Assembly (NCBI GenBank): GCA_025965335.1
Contig: JAOPXC010000043.1
Location: 1-42,194 of the forward strand
DNA length: 42,194 nt
Source: Nocardioides sp.
GTDB taxonomy: Bacteria; Actinomycetota; Actinomycetes; Propionibacteriales; Nocardioidaceae
Direction: 5' to 3'
Positions 23,967 through 34,200 of the stretch are shown here, piece after piece. The position numbers and the translations under genes are program-made. The notes under the pieces are model-generated. The model saw only the letters and a program-made list of their open reading frames with translations, searched no databases and was not told the origin of the DNA. How positions within the stretch are numbered: position 1 is the first letter of the stretch; every line of letters begins with the position of its first letter.

Positions 23967-26861
23967 TCAGCTGACGGTGAAGGATCGGAAGGCGACCGTC
24001 GCGGTGTTGCCCGACGCATCGAAGGCGCGCACCTGGAAGCCGTAGGAACCTGCCGCCGCGGTCCAGTCCCGTGACCACGGCGTGTTGGCCGCGCCGGGCG
24101 AGGCCAGCGCCGCCGGCAGCCACCCGAACGCGCCCCAGGTGCCGTCGACCCGAAGCCACAGGTTGGTCGTCTTGTTCTTGATGGCGACGTCCACCGAGGC
24201 CATGGACCTGTCATCGGTGGCCAGTCCCGAGATGGCCGCACCGGACGCGGGCACCGTCGCGTTCGTGCCCGGGGCCAGCTGGCTCAGGGCAGGCGCCGTG
24301 GTGTCGGGCGGCAGGACGGTGGTGAGCGCGAACTCGCCCAGCACGGTCTGGACGGTGTTGGCGAGCACGTCGGTCGACCGGACGGCCACCTCGTAGTTCC
24401 CCGGAACCGGGTCCGCCCACGAGTAGCTCCACGCGGTGTCGGTGGTCGCGGGCTCGGACAGCGCGGTGGGCAGCCAGGCCGTGGTGGTGGCGAAGCTCCC
24501 GTCCGGCTGCAGGAACTGGCCGGTGCCCGCCTTGCGGACCCGCACCTCGACCGTCTGGACCCCGGTGTCGTCCAGGGCCTCACCCGAGATGACCAGCGGC
24601 GGCTCGATTGCGACGCTGCCGCCGGGGGCGGGGTTGAACAGCAGGGCGTCCGGCGGCTCCGTGTCGCTCGCGGACTCGGGCACGACGGTCACGTCGACCG
24701 AGGACACCGGAGTCGTGTTGCCGGCGACGTCGACTGCCCGGATCTCCGCGTGGTAGCGACCGGAGTACTCGACGCCGATGAAGCTCCAGGCCCAGGTCAT
24801 GTTTGTGCCGGTGTCACCCACCACGGGACTGTTCGCCCAGGTCTGGCTGGCCGACCAGGTCGAGGACGAGGCGTCGAACCACAGGCCGGTGTCCTGGTCC
24901 TGGACCGCGACCTGCACCCCCGCGACCCCGGTCTCGTCGGTCACCGTGCCCGCGTAGCGGATGGGTCGGGCCGGCACGTTGGCGCCGTGGCCGGGGTAGC
25001 CGACCGTGAGCGTCGGCGGCGGCCAGGCGGCGCCGCCGCGCGCCTTCGACGGGTCGAAGACGGTGATCCGGTCGTTGCCGGCGTCCGCGACGTAGATCAG
25101 CCCGGCCGCGTCGGCGGCGATGCCCGACGGGTTCTTGAACTGGTACGCGCCCTGCCCGAACCCGCCCCACTTGCCCAGGAAGGCGCCGGTGGTGGTGAAC
25201 GCCTGGATGCGGGACGCACTGTCGTCGGTGACGTAGAGGACGCCCTTGCTCACGACCATGTCCCAGATGTGCTTGAACTGGCCGTCGGCCGTGCCCGACG
25301 AGCCGAAGCTCGTGATCAGCGAAGTGCCGGTGGGGTTGTAGACGTAGACCTTGGTCGCGTCGGAGATGAAGAGGTTGCCGGTCGCCGGGTCGATGGCACC
25401 GCCGTGCTGGCCCGCGCGCGTGAACGAGGACAGCTCGGCGCCGCTGGCGGCGTCCAGGAGCTTGACCTTGTCCGAGTTGCGGTCGGTGACCATCGCCTTG
25501 CCGGCGTTGAACTCGATGTCCAGCGGCCACCGGAAGTGGCCCGGGGTGTTCGAGTCGATCTCGGCGTCGCCGAGCTGGTCGACGAACGTTCCGTCGTACG
25601 CGTAGCGCTTGATGTGGTGGCCGCGCTGGTTGGCCACCCACACCCGGTGGCTGACCGGGTCGATCCCGATGCCGCGCGGGTAGTTCATGCCGTACTCCGG
25701 GGACGCGCTCCGGGTGCCCCAGGTGCCGATGAACTCGCCGGTCGGGGCGAAGCGCTGGAAGCGCTGGTTCCAGGAGTCGGCGACCCAGATGTCGCCGGTC
25801 TCGTCGTCGACGTCGACGTCGCGCGGTTCGCCGAACTGGCCGGGGGTGGCCGGCTGTGCGGGCCGCGGGAAGTAGCCCGCGTCCGCGCCCTGCGCGGTGA
25901 ACACGTGCACCCGCGCGTTGCCGAACTCGGCGACGTAGAGGGTGCCGTCCGGCGCCACCGCGGGCTGCCGGGCACCGCCCAGGTTCAGCGCACCCACTCC
26001 GCCACCGCCGCCGATGCTTGACACGAGCTGGCCCTGCAGGTTGTAGACCTGCACCTGGCCGACCGTGGGGTCGGACACGTAGACGCGGTTCCTGGCGTCG
26101 TCAACGGCCATCCCGCGCGCGTCACCGTGCAGCGTGCCGGCGCCGTACGTCGCCTGGTAGGTGCCGGTGCCGGAGTACTTCAGGAGCCGGTTGTTGAACG
26201 TGTCGGTGAGCCAGATGGCACCGGTGGCGTCCACGTCGATGCCGTAGATGCGCGGGACCGTCGAGCTGGTGGTCCCCGGGGGCAGGACGTTGAACGTCCT
26301 GGTGTTCCTGCCGTCGGAGAGTCGCCAGATGCGCACCGCCGGCGGGTTGCTGGTGTTGTTGTTGAGGTAGTGGCTGTCGGCCTGGATCAGGTTGCCGTTG
26401 CCGTCGATGGTGATCCACGCCTGGTAGTCGATGTTGTTCAGCGTGAGGGCTTTGACGAACGTGCCGGTCTTTGTGTACTGCGCGACCTTGTTGGACACCG
26501 CGCCGTCCGCGATCTCGGGCACGTAGATGTCGCCGTTGCGGGGGTCGACCGCGATCGAGTAGGGCTGCCCGGTGGCGTTGGGCCGGTAGAAGGACCCGAG
26601 GATCTTGCCGCCGGGTGTGTACCGGCGGATCTGGTTGTTGAGGTAGTCCCCGACGATCACCTCGTTGCTGACCGGGTTGTACTGCGCTCCCCACGGGAAG
26701 ACCCCCGGCCGGCCGTTGCCGCCGACCGACCGCACGAACTGCGGGGTGGACCACGCGGCCTGCGCGGGTTGGGTGCTGCCGGCGACCACGACCAGTCCGG
26801 CCGCCGCCAGCACCAGCGGGATCAGTCGGGCAGCGGTCCGGCGAATCAGTCGGATGTCCAT
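23967..26861 (-). CDS. Secreted NHL beta-propeller protein with three Ig-like modules (NHL-D)
   Basis: 964 aa. The ATG at 26861 has AGGGGA 6 nt upstream and opens a signal peptide (MDIRLIRRTAARLIPLVLAA...AQA); the ATG at 26876 adds five residues and lacks a site. Residues about 40-630 are NHL repeats (YSIAVDPRNGDIYVPEIADG, IWVADSWNQRFQRFAPTGE, IYVADAGNDRITVFDPS). The rest is three Ig-like modules, the last with LWLRVDGTWGAFGWLP and ending at FRSFTVS. The opening FVRSVGGNGRPGVFPWG is nearly identical to that of NHL-E, so the two are recent paralogues although 12 kb apart. No membrane anchor or sortase signal. Starts 11 nt after NHL-C. Role unknown; probably surface or matrix. Confidence 0.85.
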   Translation of the reverse strand: MDIRLIRRTAARLIPLVLAAAGLVVVAGSTQPAQAAWSTPQFVRSVGGNGRPGVFPWGAQYNPVSNEVIVGDYLNNQIRRYTPGGKILGSFYRPNATGQPYSIAVDPRNGDIYVPEIADGAVSNKVAQYTKTGTFVKALTLNNIDYQAWITIDGNGNLIQADSHYLNNNTSNPPAVRIWRLSDGRNTRTFNVLPPGTTSSTVPRIYGIDVDATGAIWLTDTFNNRLLKYSGTGTYQATYGAGTLHGDARGMAVDDARNRVYVSDPTVGQVQVYNLQGQLVSSIGGGGGVGALNLGGARQPAVAPDGTLYVAEFGNARVHVFTAQGADAGYFPRPAQPATPGQFGEPRDVDVDDETGDIWVADSWNQRFQRFAPTGEFIGTWGTRSASPEYGMNYPRGIGIDPVSHRVWVANQRGHHIKRYAYDGTFVDQLGDAEIDSNTPGHFRWPLDIEFNAGKAMVTDRNSDKVKLLDAASGAELSSFTRAGQHGGAIDPATGNLFISDATKVYVYNPTGTSLITSFGSSGTADGQFKHIWDMVVSKGVLYVTDDSASRIQAFTTTGAFLGKWGGFGQGAYQFKNPSGIAADAAGLIYVADAGNDRITVFDPSKARGGAAWPPPTLTVGYPGHGANVPARPIRYAGTVTDETGVAGVQVAVQDQDTGLWFDASSSTWSASQTWANSPVVGDTGTNMTWAWSFIGVEYSGRYHAEIRAVDVAGNTTPVSSVDVTVVPESASDTEPPDALLFNPAPGGSVAIEPPLVISGEALDDTGVQTVEVRVRKAGTGQFLQPDGSFATTTAWLPTALSEPATTDTAWSYSWADPVPGNYEVAVRSTDVLANTVQTVLGEFALTTVLPPDTTAPALSQLAPGTNATVPASGAAISGLATDDRSMASVDVAIKNKTTNLWLRVDGTWGAFGWLPAALASPGAANTPWSRDWTAAAGSYGFQVRAFDASGNTATVAFRSFTVS

Positions 26862-26872
26862 GGGTGGTCCCC

Positions 26873-29440
26873 TCATCCCGCGATCGAGAAGTTGCGCCAG
26901 GCCGGCTTGCCGGATCCGGTGGCCGCCTTGCCCGCGGTGTCAGTGATGTCGGTGGAGAACCCGTAACCGCCGGGGCTCTGGGTCGGGAGCTGGTAGCTCC
27001 ACGTCGTGGAGGTGCCGTTGGGGGTGCCCAGACTTGCGCTCACCTTGGTGGCGGTCGCCTGCCAGGTCGTGCCGTTCCACCAGAGGCCGCTGCTCTTCTG
27101 CTGGATCCCGAGCTTGACGCTCGCGACACCGGTGTCGTCGGCGGCGGTCCCGGTCAGTGTCACCGGGTTGGAGACCGTCGCGTTGTTGGCCGGCGCGGTG
27201 ACGGTGCCGGTCGGGGTCTGGGTGTCGCTGCCGCCTGCGACCGCGGTGAACGGGATCGACGGCCGCGGGGCCGCGCTCTGGTTGGCCGCCGCGTCGTCGA
27301 CCCGCAGCTGCATCAGGTAGCCACCGGACGCGGGCAGGGTGCGACTGAACGACCAGCTGCTGGCCGCCGCTCCGGGGGCGGCCAGCGTGGCCGGCACCCA
27401 CTGGAACGCACCGTAGGTGCCGTCGGTGCGCAACCAGGTGTTGGTGTCGTTGCGGCGCAGGGCGACGTACACGGTGCCGAGGGCGACGTTGTCGCTCGCC
27501 GTCCCGGTGAACGTGACCGGCCCGACCGGCAGCTCCTGGTTCGGGGCGGGCGTGGTGACCGTGCCGGTCGGGGGCGTGGTGTCGGGCGGGGTGCCGCCGA
27601 ACGTGTAGGTGCGGATCAGGTCCGCGTAGGTGTCGGCCAGGTACACCGTCCCGGTCGGACCGACCTCGACTGCGGCCGGGTGATGCAGGCCGGAGACGGT
27701 CGACTCGACGGTGCGGTCCGGCGCCATCACCACCATCTGGTTGTCGGCGCTGTCCGCGACGATCACGCGGCCGGTGGCGTCGACCGCGACCCCCTCGGGC
27801 TCGTTCAGGGTGCCGTTGGCGGTCCAGGACCGGACGAACGCGAAGCCCGCGGCCGCGGTGTAGCTGAGCTCCTGGATCCGGTTGTTGCCCCGGTCGGCGA
27901 CGTAGACGTGCCCGTCCGGACCGACCGCGACGCCGCTCGGCCAGCGGAAGTTGACGCTGGCCGTGCCCCGCGTGCCGAAGACGTGCGTCGGGAGCGGCCC
28001 CTTGTTGTCGGCCGGGAAGGCCGCGTTCGCCACGTCGTAGGCCTTGATCCGGTGGTTCTGGGTGTCGACGACGAACGCGAAGCGGTCGGACGACCGGATC
28101 GCGATGTCGTAGGGCCAGTTGAAGGACCGGGTGTCGGCGCCGGCGGGAAGGTTCTTCACGAACCCGCCCACGACCCCGGTGCAGTTGGGCGTCAGCACCT
28201 GCAGCTGGTGCTGCTTGGTGTCGGCGATCCACAGGTTCCCGTTCGCCGGGTCGACCGCGATACCGCGGGGCCAGTTGAACTGGCCGAGCTGGGTGCCCTC
28301 GGCCGCGCGCTCACCGCAGGTGCTGATCAAGTCACCGCTTGCGTTGAACTTCTGGAACTGGTGGTGGACGGTGTCGGTCACCCACAGGTCGCCATTCGGC
28401 GCGAACGCCATCCCGCGCGGCTCGTGGAAGATGGCCGTCGCGGTCGGCGCGGGCATCACCGTGCCGATGGTCCGGTTGTAGCTGAAGCCGGTGGGCGTGC
28501 GGTCCCAGCGCTCGATCCGGTCGCCCCAGAGGTCGGCCGCCCAGACGTTGCCGGTGCCGTCCTTGGCCACGGCGACGCGGCGCATGGTGGTGAAGGTGCC
28601 GGGAACGGTCGGTTCGTTGGACGTGCCGAAGGCGGTCACGAACCCGCCGGTGAGCGTGAAGACCTGGACCCGGTTGTTGAGCCCGTCGGCCACGTACACC
28701 AGTTCCTGGCCGGTGACCGGGTCGACGGCGGTGTCGACGCCGTAGGGCGTGCGGAACATGCCGTTCGTGGTGCCGGTGCCGCCCCACTTGGTGATGCAGG
28801 TGCCGTCGGGAGCGAACTTGACGATCTCGTTGGTCTTGTACCCGGCCACGTAGATGTTGCCGGCGCTGTCGGCCTGCGCGTCGCGGTTGTCGCTGATGTT
28901 GCCGCAGCCACCGTTGGCGACGACGGTCTGGGTCACCGCCAGCGACAGGTCGAGGACCACGACGCGGGCCCGGCCGGTGTCACCGACGTACACCTTGGAT
29001 CCCTTGACGGACACGCCGAGGGGGAACGAGAACGGGGTCGCGGGACCGATGGTCTCCCCCAACCACGCGCCCGTGGGCGAGAGCTTGACGATCCGGCTGT
29101 TGCGTGTGTCCGCGACGTAGACGTTGTTCGACGCGTCGATGGCGACATCACGCGGGTTGTCGAACTGACCGGTGCCGGCGCCGAACGTACCGACCGACCA
29201 GACCAGCGTTCCGTCGGCGTTGTAGCGCGCCACCCGGTTGTTGCCGGTGTCCGCGATGACCACGGTGCCGTCGGGCGCGGTCGCGAGACCCGAGGGGTAC
29301 ATCTCGGCGTGCAGCGGACCCCCGATCGTCCCCTGCGGGAGCGTGTCCGCGGTGCTGCTCGCCGCGAGTCCGGCCGTCAACGCGGCCACGAGGCCGATCG
29401 CCGCGACAACCGCGAGCCGGCGCCTGGTCCTGGTCACCAT
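26873..29440 (-). CDS. Secreted NHL beta-propeller protein with two Ig-like modules (NHL-C)
   Basis: 855 aa from the ATG at 29440, chosen because GGGGA lies about 5 nt upstream; an ATG at 29452 overlaps the upstream stop but lacks a site. The signal peptide is MVTRTRRRLAVVAAIGLVAALTAG..., followed by GTIGGPLHAEMYPSGL, the opening shared with NHL-A. About a dozen NHL repeats (VVIADTGNNRVARYNADG, VYVADTRNSRIVKLSPTG, LWIADTKQHQLQVL, VYVADRGNNRIQEL) run to about residue 640. Two Ig-like modules follow, with NTWLRTDGTYGAFQWVP and GLWWNGTTWQATATK. Cysteines in GGCGN/GTCIT and STCGE/PNCTG may form disulfides outside the cell. It ends with PAWRNFSIAG. Confidence 0.85.
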   Translation of the reverse strand: MVTRTRRRLAVVAAIGLVAALTAGLAASSTADTLPQGTIGGPLHAEMYPSGLATAPDGTVVIADTGNNRVARYNADGTLVWSVGTFGAGTGQFDNPRDVAIDASNNVYVADTRNSRIVKLSPTGAWLGETIGPATPFSFPLGVSVKGSKVYVGDTGRARVVVLDLSLAVTQTVVANGGCGNISDNRDAQADSAGNIYVAGYKTNEIVKFAPDGTCITKWGGTGTTNGMFRTPYGVDTAVDPVTGQELVYVADGLNNRVQVFTLTGGFVTAFGTSNEPTVPGTFTTMRRVAVAKDGTGNVWAADLWGDRIERWDRTPTGFSYNRTIGTVMPAPTATAIFHEPRGMAFAPNGDLWVTDTVHHQFQKFNASGDLISTCGERAAEGTQLGQFNWPRGIAVDPANGNLWIADTKQHQLQVLTPNCTGVVGGFVKNLPAGADTRSFNWPYDIAIRSSDRFAFVVDTQNHRIKAYDVANAAFPADNKGPLPTHVFGTRGTASVNFRWPSGVAVGPDGHVYVADRGNNRIQELSYTAAAGFAFVRSWTANGTLNEPEGVAVDATGRVIVADSADNQMVVMAPDRTVESTVSGLHHPAAVEVGPTGTVYLADTYADLIRTYTFGGTPPDTTPPTGTVTTPAPNQELPVGPVTFTGTASDNVALGTVYVALRRNDTNTWLRTDGTYGAFQWVPATLAAPGAAASSWSFSRTLPASGGYLMQLRVDDAAANQSAAPRPSIPFTAVAGGSDTQTPTGTVTAPANNATVSNPVTLTGTAADDTGVASVKLGIQQKSSGLWWNGTTWQATATKVSASLGTPNGTSTTWSYQLPTQSPGGYGFSTDITDTAGKAATGSGKPAWRNFSIAG

Positions 29441-29451
29441 TGGATTCCCCA

Positions 29452-31206
29452 TCAGCTGACGGCGACACGCAGTTCTTGGATGCGCTCGCCTCCCATTTCG
29501 ATCACGTAGAGGCGGTCGCCCACGAGGTCCATTCCGGTCGGGCCCTGGAACCTGCCCAGGGTCGAGCCGGCGGACCCGAACGTCCCGGTTGGAGTGCCGG
29601 TCTTGCTGTACAGGAGGATCCGGTTTCCGCCCTTGTCGGCGAGGAAGATCGTGTCGCCGTTGACCTCGAGGTCGGCCGCCTGGCCGGCCCCGGTTGCGAA
29701 CGACCCGAGAGCCTGGCCGGTGGCCGAGAAGTGGACGATCCGGCCACTCCCCTGGTTGGACACCCACACCGATCGGTCGACGGGGTCGACGGCGACTCCC
29801 CGCGGGTTCGACAGCCCGCCGGAGAACGTCGCCCCGAGCGTGCCGTTCTGCCGGATCACCCGGATGCGGTTGGAGGCGAACTCGGCGGCGTAGATGGTGC
29901 CGTCCACCTGGTCGACGGCGACCCCCCAGGGCTTGACGCCCGTGGCCGTCCACAACCGCTGCCCGGTGAGGGAGTACTTGATCACGTTCTGGGCATCGGT
30001 GTTGCCCACGACCAGGGTGTTCTGACCCCGGTCCGCGGCGAGGCCGCGGGGGTAGTTGAGGACGTTGCGGGTGCCGAACGCGGTCCGCGGAGTGCCGTCC
30101 GCGTTGTGCACGTTGACCCGCCAGTTGAACGAGTCGACGCCGGCGACGGTGCCGTCCGCGAACGCCGCGACGCCCTCGGGCATCGCGTAGCCACCGACCG
30201 GCGGCGGCTCCGGGGGCTGCGGCGCGGCGAGCAGGAAGCCGCCGGCAGGCGTGAACTTCTGCGCGCGGAAGTCCGGCATGTCCCCGACCCAGATGTTGCC
30301 GGAGCCGTCGGCGGTGATGCCGCGGCCGCCGTCTACGAACTGCCCGTCCCCGCTGCCGGAGCCGCCCCACGACCGCAGCCGCGTGCCGGTCGCCTGGCTG
30401 TAGACGTCCACCAGGGCCGAGCCCGCGTTGACGACGTAGAGCTCCCCGTTGCGGGCCAGCAGGCCGCGGAAGTCTCCCCCGTTGACCCGGTAGGACTTCA
30501 CCGCGGTCGCGGAGGAGGCGCTGAGCCGCCACTGCACGACGCGGCCGTTGTTGGTGTCGTTGACCCAGAGGGTCCCGTCCTCGGCGAAGTCGACGCCCCG
30601 CGGGGTGTTGAACTGCGACAGCCCCCCACCCTGGCTGCCGAACTGGAACAGCACCGAGCAGTTCGCGTCGTTGACCACCACGACCTTGTGGCCGCGACTG
30701 TCGGCGACGGCGAGCCGGCCGGACGCGTCGTAGTCCATCCAGGCCGGGTAGCGCCACAGCTGTCCGTTGCCGCAGGAGCGCAGGTAGGTGCCGTTCGCGG
30801 AGTAGATGTCGACCTGCATGCCCAGGTCGACGTCACCGAAGGCGATGTTGCCGTTGACCGGGTTGACCGCGACGTCGTACGGCGCGGCGTGTCGACCGTC
30901 GTCGGTGATCGGGTGTCCGACCACGTTGCCCTGCTGGTCGAGCTCGGTGATCCGGAAGTTCCAGTAGTCGCTGATCAGCACGTTCCCGGCGCGGGCCTGG
31001 CCCGGCGGGATGGTGTCGGCACCCCAGGCGTAGAGGCCGGCGTGGCCGTGGCCGCCGATGATCCGGACTGCTTGGAGCGTGGTCGCGGCGTGTGCCGGCA
31101 ACACCTGCGTCCCGAGCGACACGAGCAGGGCGAAGACTGAGCTCACGGCGAGTAGGACGGTCGCTCGGCGCACGGGCCGGCGGTGCGTCGGTTGGGTCAG
31201 AGGCAT
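29452..31206 (-). CDS. Secreted NHL beta-propeller protein without Ig modules (NHL-B)
   Basis: 584 aa from the ATG at 31206, 14 nt after the NHL-A stop; the track ORF that extends to 33345 is antisense-style read-through in another gene's frame. Signal peptide MPLTQPTHRRPVRRATVLLA...PAHA. The opening AVRIIGGHGHAGLYAWGAD makes it a member of the NHL-D/NHL-E subfamily. NHL repeats (VAVNPVNGNIAFGDVD, GRLAVADSRGHKVVVVN, NPRGVAVDPVDRSVWVSNQG) fill the whole mature protein and it stops at ERIQELRVAVS. It alone lacks Ig-like modules, so it could be a compact propeller partner of the larger proteins. Cys in RSCGNG and NANCSVLF may pair. Confidence 0.85.
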   Translation of the reverse strand: MPLTQPTHRRPVRRATVLLAVSSVFALLVSLGTQVLPAHAATTLQAVRIIGGHGHAGLYAWGADTIPPGQARAGNVLISDYWNFRITELDQQGNVVGHPITDDGRHAAPYDVAVNPVNGNIAFGDVDLGMQVDIYSANGTYLRSCGNGQLWRYPAWMDYDASGRLAVADSRGHKVVVVNDANCSVLFQFGSQGGGLSQFNTPRGVDFAEDGTLWVNDTNNGRVVQWRLSASSATAVKSYRVNGGDFRGLLARNGELYVVNAGSALVDVYSQATGTRLRSWGGSGSGDGQFVDGGRGITADGSGNIWVGDMPDFRAQKFTPAGGFLLAAPQPPEPPPVGGYAMPEGVAAFADGTVAGVDSFNWRVNVHNADGTPRTAFGTRNVLNYPRGLAADRGQNTLVVGNTDAQNVIKYSLTGQRLWTATGVKPWGVAVDQVDGTIYAAEFASNRIRVIRQNGTLGATFSGGLSNPRGVAVDPVDRSVWVSNQGSGRIVHFSATGQALGSFATGAGQAADLEVNGDTIFLADKGGNRILLYSKTGTPTGTFGSAGSTLGRFQGPTGMDLVGDRLYVIEMGGERIQELRVAVS

Positions 31207-31220
31207 GGCTGGCTCTCTCA

Positions 31221-34200
31221 CTAGTTGGTCACGGTGAAGTTCACGAAGGGCTTGGTGGGATCGGTGTTGCCGTTCGCGTCCTTGGCGATCACCGAGACGC
31301 CGTACTTGCGCGCCACCGGAGGTGTGAACGTGTAGGTCCACGCGGTGGTCGGCGCTCCGGGGGACCCGAGGCTGGCGGTCACCGTGGCGTAGCCCGCGGC
31401 GAAGGTGCCGTTGGGACGCAGCCACTGCTTGGTGACGGAGTCCTGGATGGCGAGCAGGACGGAGGTGACCCCGACGTTGTCGGTGGCGCCACCGTTCATC
31501 GGGACGGGCCCCATCGGGACCTGGGCGTTGGGCGCGGGGCTGGTCAGGGTGCCGTCGGGGGGCGTGCTGTCGGCAACCCGGACGGAGAACTGGCGGGAGG
31601 CCGGGGTGGCGTCCTGGTTCCCGGCGGCGTCGAACGCCCGGGCCGTGACCGTGTAGTTGCCTGCACCCAGGGGGATGTCGATCGTCCACGTGGTCGAGGC
31701 GGCGCCGGGTGAGGCGAGGGTGGCGGGACGCTGGGTGTTCGCGGTCGTCGAGCCCCAGGTCCCGTCGTTCTTCAGCCAGAGCCCGGTGTCGCGGTCCTTG
31801 ACCAGGATCGTCACCGAGGCGACGCCGACGTTGTCGCTGGCGGCGCCGGTGACCGTCGACGTGGGTGGCGCCAACGTGGCGTTGGTGGCCGGGGTCGCGA
31901 TCGACGTGTCGGGGGCCTGGCTGTCGGCCGCGGCCACGCCGAACGAGCGGGTCGCCTGCCCGGTCTTGGCCGCCTGGTCGGTGGCCCGTGCGGTGAGCGT
32001 GTAGGTCCCGGCGACCGTGGCCGGGAACGAGAACGACCAGGTCGACGACGAGGCTCCCGGAGCTGTCAGGGTGGTCGGGAGGAACTGCTGGGTCGCGCCC
32101 CAGGTGCCGTTGCCCTGGAGCCAGGTGCCGTCGGACGAGCGCTGCACCGCCAGGTCCACCGACGACACGGAGATGTCGTCGGACGAGGTGCCCGTGACGG
32201 CGACCGTGCCGGCAGGCAGGGACGCCCCACTCGCGGGAGCCGTGAACCCGACCGTCGGCGGGGCGACGTCCACCGGAGGCGGCGGACCCGTCGGCTTCCA
32301 CAGGGAGATGCGGTCGTTGCCGAAGTCGGCGACGGCGATGTCCCCGTCGGTGGGGTCCACCGCGATGCCGCGCGGCAGGTTCAGCTGGCCGGATCCCGAG
32401 CCGGTCGTCCCGAACGTCGCCTCGACGGCACCGGTGTTGTTGAGGACGATGACCCGGTTGTTGGTCTCGTCGGTGATCCAGAGGCGGCGCGCGAGGCCGG
32501 TGCCGGTGACCAGGAGGCCACCCGGCTTGCGGACCTGGCCCGCGCCGGTCCCCGATGCGGCGACCGTGCCCAGCAGGCTGCCGGAGGTCGAGTAGCGCTC
32601 CACCCGGTTGTTCTGGGTGTTGGAGACGAGGATCGACCCGTCGACGTCGACCGCGATCCCCTCGGGCTTGCTGCCGCCGGTGGCGGTCCCGGTGATCGCG
32701 ATGGTCGCCAACACGGCGCCCCCGGAGTCGAGGTGCACGACGCGGTTGTTGTTGGTGTCCGCGATCCAGTAGCCGCCGCTGCCGTCCAGAGCGGTCTGGT
32801 GCGGCCGGCTCAGCGGCGTGGCGGCCGGCGGCTTCACCTGCTTGACGTAGGCGCCGGCGGACGTGAACACGTCGATCCGGTTGTTCTCGCTGTCGGTCAC
32901 CACGACGTCGCCCGTAGCGGTGACGAGGAGCCCGCGCGGGAAGATCAACGACCCGTTCTGCGGTCCGTAGCCACCCCACTGGCCGACGTACGCGCCGCTC
33001 GGCGAGAACTTCTGGATCCGGTGGTTGAACCAGTCGGCGGCGTAGATGGAGCCGTCCGGCCCGTAGGCCACCGCGAACGCCCCGTTGAAGCCGCCGTTGG
33101 TCGGCTTGGTCCCCGCGACGGTCTGGACGTACGACGGGGTGGACCCGCCGACGTCGTAGACCGTCATCCGGAAGTTGAAGGTGTCGCACACCGCGACCCG
33201 GGTGGTGCCGGGGATCCGCGAGATGCAGTGCGGCGACCGGAACTGCTGGGCACCCTCGCCGTAGGCGTCCACCGGCGTGCCGCCGAGCGAGCCGCCGGTG
33301 CCGTTGAGGTGCTGGATCCGGTAGTTGAGGGCGTCCGCGACCCACAGGCCGCCCGAGCCGTCCGCGGTGACGCTGCGCGGCGACTTGAACTGGCCGGCGG
33401 CGGTGCCCCGGGTGCCGAACGTGCGGACGCAGGCGCCGGTGGCGGGGTCGAGCACGGCGATCCGGTCGTTGTCGGTGTCGGCCACGAAGATCTGCCCGTT
33501 GTCGGCCAGGCCCACGTCACGCGGCCTCGAGAACGCCAGGCCGCTGCAGGTGGTTTGGGTCCAGGCCGTCGCGCCGGCGCGGGTGAACGCCCGCACCGAG
33601 TTCGCGTAGGTGTTGGCCACGTAGACCCGGGTCGCGTCGTTGGTCAGGCCGTAGGGCTGGGTGAGCCCGGTCAGCGTGCTCAGCTGCTGCCCGGTCCGGG
33701 CCAGGCGCACGATCCGGTTGCCTCCGGTGTCGACGACCCAGAGCGCACTCGCGTCCGCCGCGTCCACCTCGAGGTCGCGGGGGTCGGTGAGCCCGGTCTC
33801 GGCCACGGGCGCGACCGCACCGGTCGTCGGATCCACGGTCACGACGCGGCTGCCGCCCGAGTCGGCGACGTACCAGGTGCCGTCCACGACGGCCACGCCG
33901 GCGGGGTAGACCGGTGCATGCCCGCCCGTGCTGGAGATCTGGTCCGCGTACGTCGGTTGCAGCGGCGTCGGCGGCGGGTCGACGGGTCCCGGCATGTCGA
34001 ACATCTGGACCCGGTTGTTGTAGGTGTCCGCGACGTACATCTTGTTGTTGCCGAACGCCAGGTCGTGCGGGTTGAAGAACTGGGTGTTGCCGGTGCCCAG
34101 CGAGCCGAAGCCGTCGCCCAGGTCGGTGAGGTTCGCGGACAGGTGCACCAGGCGGCTGTTCTGCGTGTCCGCGACCCAGACGGTCCCGTCGGGCGCCACC

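Noticed and set aside
29452-33345. 1297-aa ORF and the similar 1294-aa ORF at 26873-30757 as single giant proteins
   Set aside because: Their N-terminal parts read in the wrong frame through upstream NHL genes. Clear signal peptides with start codons at 31206 and 29440 define the real genes.
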